Assembly (NCBI GenBank): GCA_963711465.1
Contig: CAVQEG010000001.1
Coordinates: 682,001 to 746,000 of the forward strand
Length of the DNA: 64,000 bases
Source of the DNA: CAVQEG01 sp963711465
GTDB taxonomy: Bacteria > Bacteroidota > Ignavibacteria > OLB7
Direction: 5' to 3'
The translations under genes and the position numbers were made by a program. Under the pieces are notes generated by a model, which worked only from the letters and a program-made list of their open reading frames with translations, searched no databases and was not told where the DNA came from. Positions 62,344 through 64,000 of the stretch are shown here, piece after piece (the first letter of the stretch is position 1; every line of letters starts with the position of its first letter).

Positions 62344-63330
62344 ATGGAACCTGCCGTACTGCTCATGGTGATCGGGTTGCTGTTCGTCGGCCTGATCTTC
62401 TTCGTCTATCTCATTCCCGTTCCCCTCTGGATTTCTGCGGTTTTCTCCAAGGTCCCGGTGAGTCTCTTCAAGCTCGTCGGAATGCGTCTTCGGAAGGTGC
62501 CGCCGTCGGTGATCGTTACCTCGATGATTACCGCTCACAAGGCGGGACTCCCGGTCGGCTCCGATCAGCTCGAATCGCATTTCCTCGCCGGTGGCAACGT
62601 CAAGAAGGTCGTCGAGGCGCTGATCCATGCTGACAAAGCGCACATCCATCTCGATTGGGAACATGCCACGGCTATCGACCTCGCCGGTCGCGACGTCCTC
62701 GATGCGGTGAAGCTGTCGGTCAACCCGAGGGTGATCGAAACGCCGGCGGTGGCCGCAATGGCGCAGAACGGTATCCAGGTGCGAGCGGTGGCGAAGGTGA
62801 CCGTGCGCGCCAACCTCGACCGGCTCGTCGGTGGCGCCGGAGAGTCGACCATCATCGCGCGCGTGGGTGAGGGCATCGTCTCGACCATCGGCTCGAGCCC
62901 GTCGCACAGTGCGGTTCTCGAAAACCCCGATCGCATTTCCAAGACCGTGCTCGACAAGGGACTCGACGCGGGAACGGCATTCGAGATTCTCTCGATCGAC
63001 ATTGCCGACGTCGATGTCGGGGAGAACATCGGTGCGAAGCTTGCCAGCGATCAGGCGCAGGCCGATCTCAGCGTCGCACGGGCGAAGGCCGAGGAGCGAC
63101 GCGCAGCGGCAGTGGCCTATGAGCAGGAAATGCAGGCGCGCGTACAGGAGATGCGCTCGAAGGTGGTCGAAGCCGAGGCGCAGATTCCGCTTGCCCTTGC
63201 CGAGGCGCTGCGCGAAGGCAGTCTGGGCGTGCTCGACTACTACAACATGAAGAACATTCAGGCCGACACGTCGATGCGCCAGTCGATCTCGCAGACGACT
63301 GCGCCGAACTCGCGCAAGGAAGAGGGCTGA
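62344..63330 (+). CDS. floA: Flotillin-like protein FloA
   Basis: FloA is an SPFH-family protein of membrane microdomains that influences membrane fluidity and protein assembly. The 328-residue protein has a membrane helix at residues about 4-26 (AVLLMVIGLLFVGLIFFVYLI), a hairpin VPLWISAVFS, then the SPFH domain (SVNPRVIETP, VRAVAKVTVRANLDRLVGGAGE) and a coiled coil (about 245-300: LSVARAKAEERRAAAVAYEQEM). It ends in a short polar tail. It is followed 5 bases later by an rmlA-like gene, and preceded by the ligase pair. Confidence 0.92.
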   Translation: MEPAVLLMVIGLLFVGLIFFVYLIPVPLWISAVFSKVPVSLFKLVGMRLRKVPPSVIVTSMITAHKAGLPVGSDQLESHFLAGGNVKKVVEALIHADKAHIHLDWEHATAIDLAGRDVLDAVKLSVNPRVIETPAVAAMAQNGIQVRAVAKVTVRANLDRLVGGAGESTIIARVGEGIVSTIGSSPSHSAVLENPDRISKTVLDKGLDAGTAFEILSIDIADVDVGENIGAKLASDQAQADLSVARAKAEERRAAAVAYEQEMQARVQEMRSKVVEAEAQIPLALAEALREGSLGVLDYYNMKNIQADTSMRQSISQTTAPNSRKEEG

Positions 63331-63335
63331 CCCAG

Positions 63336-64000
63336 GTGAAGGCGCTCATCACGGCCGGAGGACGGGGCACGCGGCTGCGGCCGATCACGCATTCGCAGAA
63401 CAAGCACCTCATTCCGATTGCCAATCGCCCGATCCTGCAGTATGCCTTCGATACCGTCGCCGCTGCAGGCATCACCGACGTGGGAGTGATCGTCGGAGTC
63501 GACAACGGCGAGGAGGTGTGCAGCAGATTCGGTGACGGTTCGCAGCTGGGACTCCGCCTCAGCTACATCTGGCAGGAGGCGCCGCTGGGTCTCGCGCACG
63601 CCGTTCGCATCGCCAGGCCGTTCATCGGTGACGAAGCATTCGTGTTCTACCTCGGCGACAATATCGTGGTCGGAGGGATTGAACGATTCGTCGACGCCTT
63701 TCGTCGGGACGATCTCGACTGTCTGCTGGCAATCGCCCGCGTGCGCGATCCGGGACGTTTCGGCGTTCCAACGTTCGATGCGGATGGCAGACTGGTCGGA
63801 GTCACCGAGAAGCCTGAGCATCCCGCCAGTCCGTATGCCGTGAGCGGCATATACGTCTACTCACCGAGGATCTTCGACGCGGTCGAGGCGATTGCAGCTG
63901 GTCCGCGTGGTGAATTCGAGATATCCGAGGCGCACGACTGGCTGATTGCAAACGGCTGCAAGGTCGGCTACCGTGAGATCACCGGGTGGTGGAAGGATAC
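63336..64000 (+). CDS. Glucose-1-phosphate thymidylyltransferase-like nucleotidyltransferase (partial)
   Basis: The gene starts at GTG 63336, 5 bases after floA, and runs out of the window after 221 residues; about 130 more are expected. The nucleotide-binding motif LITAGGRGTRLRP, the QNKHLIPIANRPILQYA segment, LGLAHAV, YLGDNI and EKPEHPASPYAVSGIYVY show a sugar-1-phosphate nucleotidyltransferase of the long RmlA type (as in archaea and many bacteria), which makes dTDP-glucose. It may supply sugars to the polysaccharide genes 20 kb upstream, but other sugars and nucleotides are possible. Confidence 0.87.
   Translation, partial: MKALITAGGRGTRLRPITHSQNKHLIPIANRPILQYAFDTVAAAGITDVGVIVGVDNGEEVCSRFGDGSQLGLRLSYIWQEAPLGLAHAVRIARPFIGDEAFVFYLGDNIVVGGIERFVDAFRRDDLDCLLAIARVRDPGRFGVPTFDADGRLVGVTEKPEHPASPYAVSGIYVYSPRIFDAVEAIAAGPRGEFEISEAHDWLIANGCKVGYREITGWWKD

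Noticed and set aside
1..64000. CRISPR arrays, insertion sequences, prophage or toxin-antitoxin modules
   Set aside because: No regularly spaced repeats, transposase, integrase or recognisable toxin-antitoxin pair was seen on either strand.

Overview
The window looks like chromosome from a GC-rich bacterium of the Bacteroidota/Chlorobiota/Ignavibacteriota (FCB) group; a Kapabacteria- or Ignavibacteria-like member would fit, but this is an inference from gene content. Pointers: a very large C25-family peptidase with a type IX secretion C-terminal domain, FadL-like porins, GT5 glycogen synthase, and a recurring upstream element TAnnTTTG (the Bacteroidota -7 box), in several cases with a TTG-type box 18-21 nt further upstream. 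There are no insertion sequences, integrases, phage genes or CRISPR arrays, so this is mostly ordinary core chromosome with a few unusual genes.

Layout. 1-518: end of nuoN. 622-3582: hrcA-grpE-dnaJ. 3843-6956: a small basic-tailed protein, an ABC exporter and a Yip1-like membrane protein. 7062-8684 (-): propionyl-CoA carboxylase beta subunit. 8778-11368: receiver-like protein, cmk, pyrC. 11464-13546 (-): cystathionine beta-synthase and an SRPBCC protein. 13676-14671: mutY. 14676-17501 (-): YuiH-like molybdoenzyme and a VWA membrane protein. 17639-20058: tsaD and an RsmB-type methyltransferase, overlapping. 20234-29590 (-): lipoprotein, a ClpB that stops after its first ATPase domain, histidine kinase, ispF, FadL-like porin, a frameshifted lipoprotein and glgA. 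29812-39585 (+): GH3 hexosaminidase, AtuA pair, pyrE, two paralogous lipoproteins, a beta-barrel-like protein, miaE, fmt, apt and a YpdA-type reductase. 39612-40916 (-): a protein that is mostly disordered.

41142-52748 (+): the most distinctive segment. A surface-polysaccharide operon (Wza-like export protein, Wzz-like chain-length protein, GT4 glycosyltransferase, Wzy-like polymerase/ligase) runs directly into a 1985-residue C25 peptidase with a T9SS C-terminal domain and two ILEI/FAM3-like (GG-lectin-type) domains. Because PorU, the T9SS sortase, is a C25 enzyme that attaches cargo to a polysaccharide, this arrangement suggests a locus that makes a glycan and couples it to secreted proteins.

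52767-64000: small anchored protein, MutT-like NUDIX, tRNA-Gly(CCC), GIY-YIG protein, a long double-ThyX protein, an unknown protein, L,D-transpeptidase, cell-wall amidase, an ATP-grasp ligase followed by a GCS2-type carboxylate-amine ligase (a likely peptide or thiol synthesis pair), floA, and the start of an rmlA-like nucleotidyltransferase cut by the window edge. Start codons given here were often moved downstream of the longest reading frame where a signal peptide, family alignment or ribosome-binding site argued for it.
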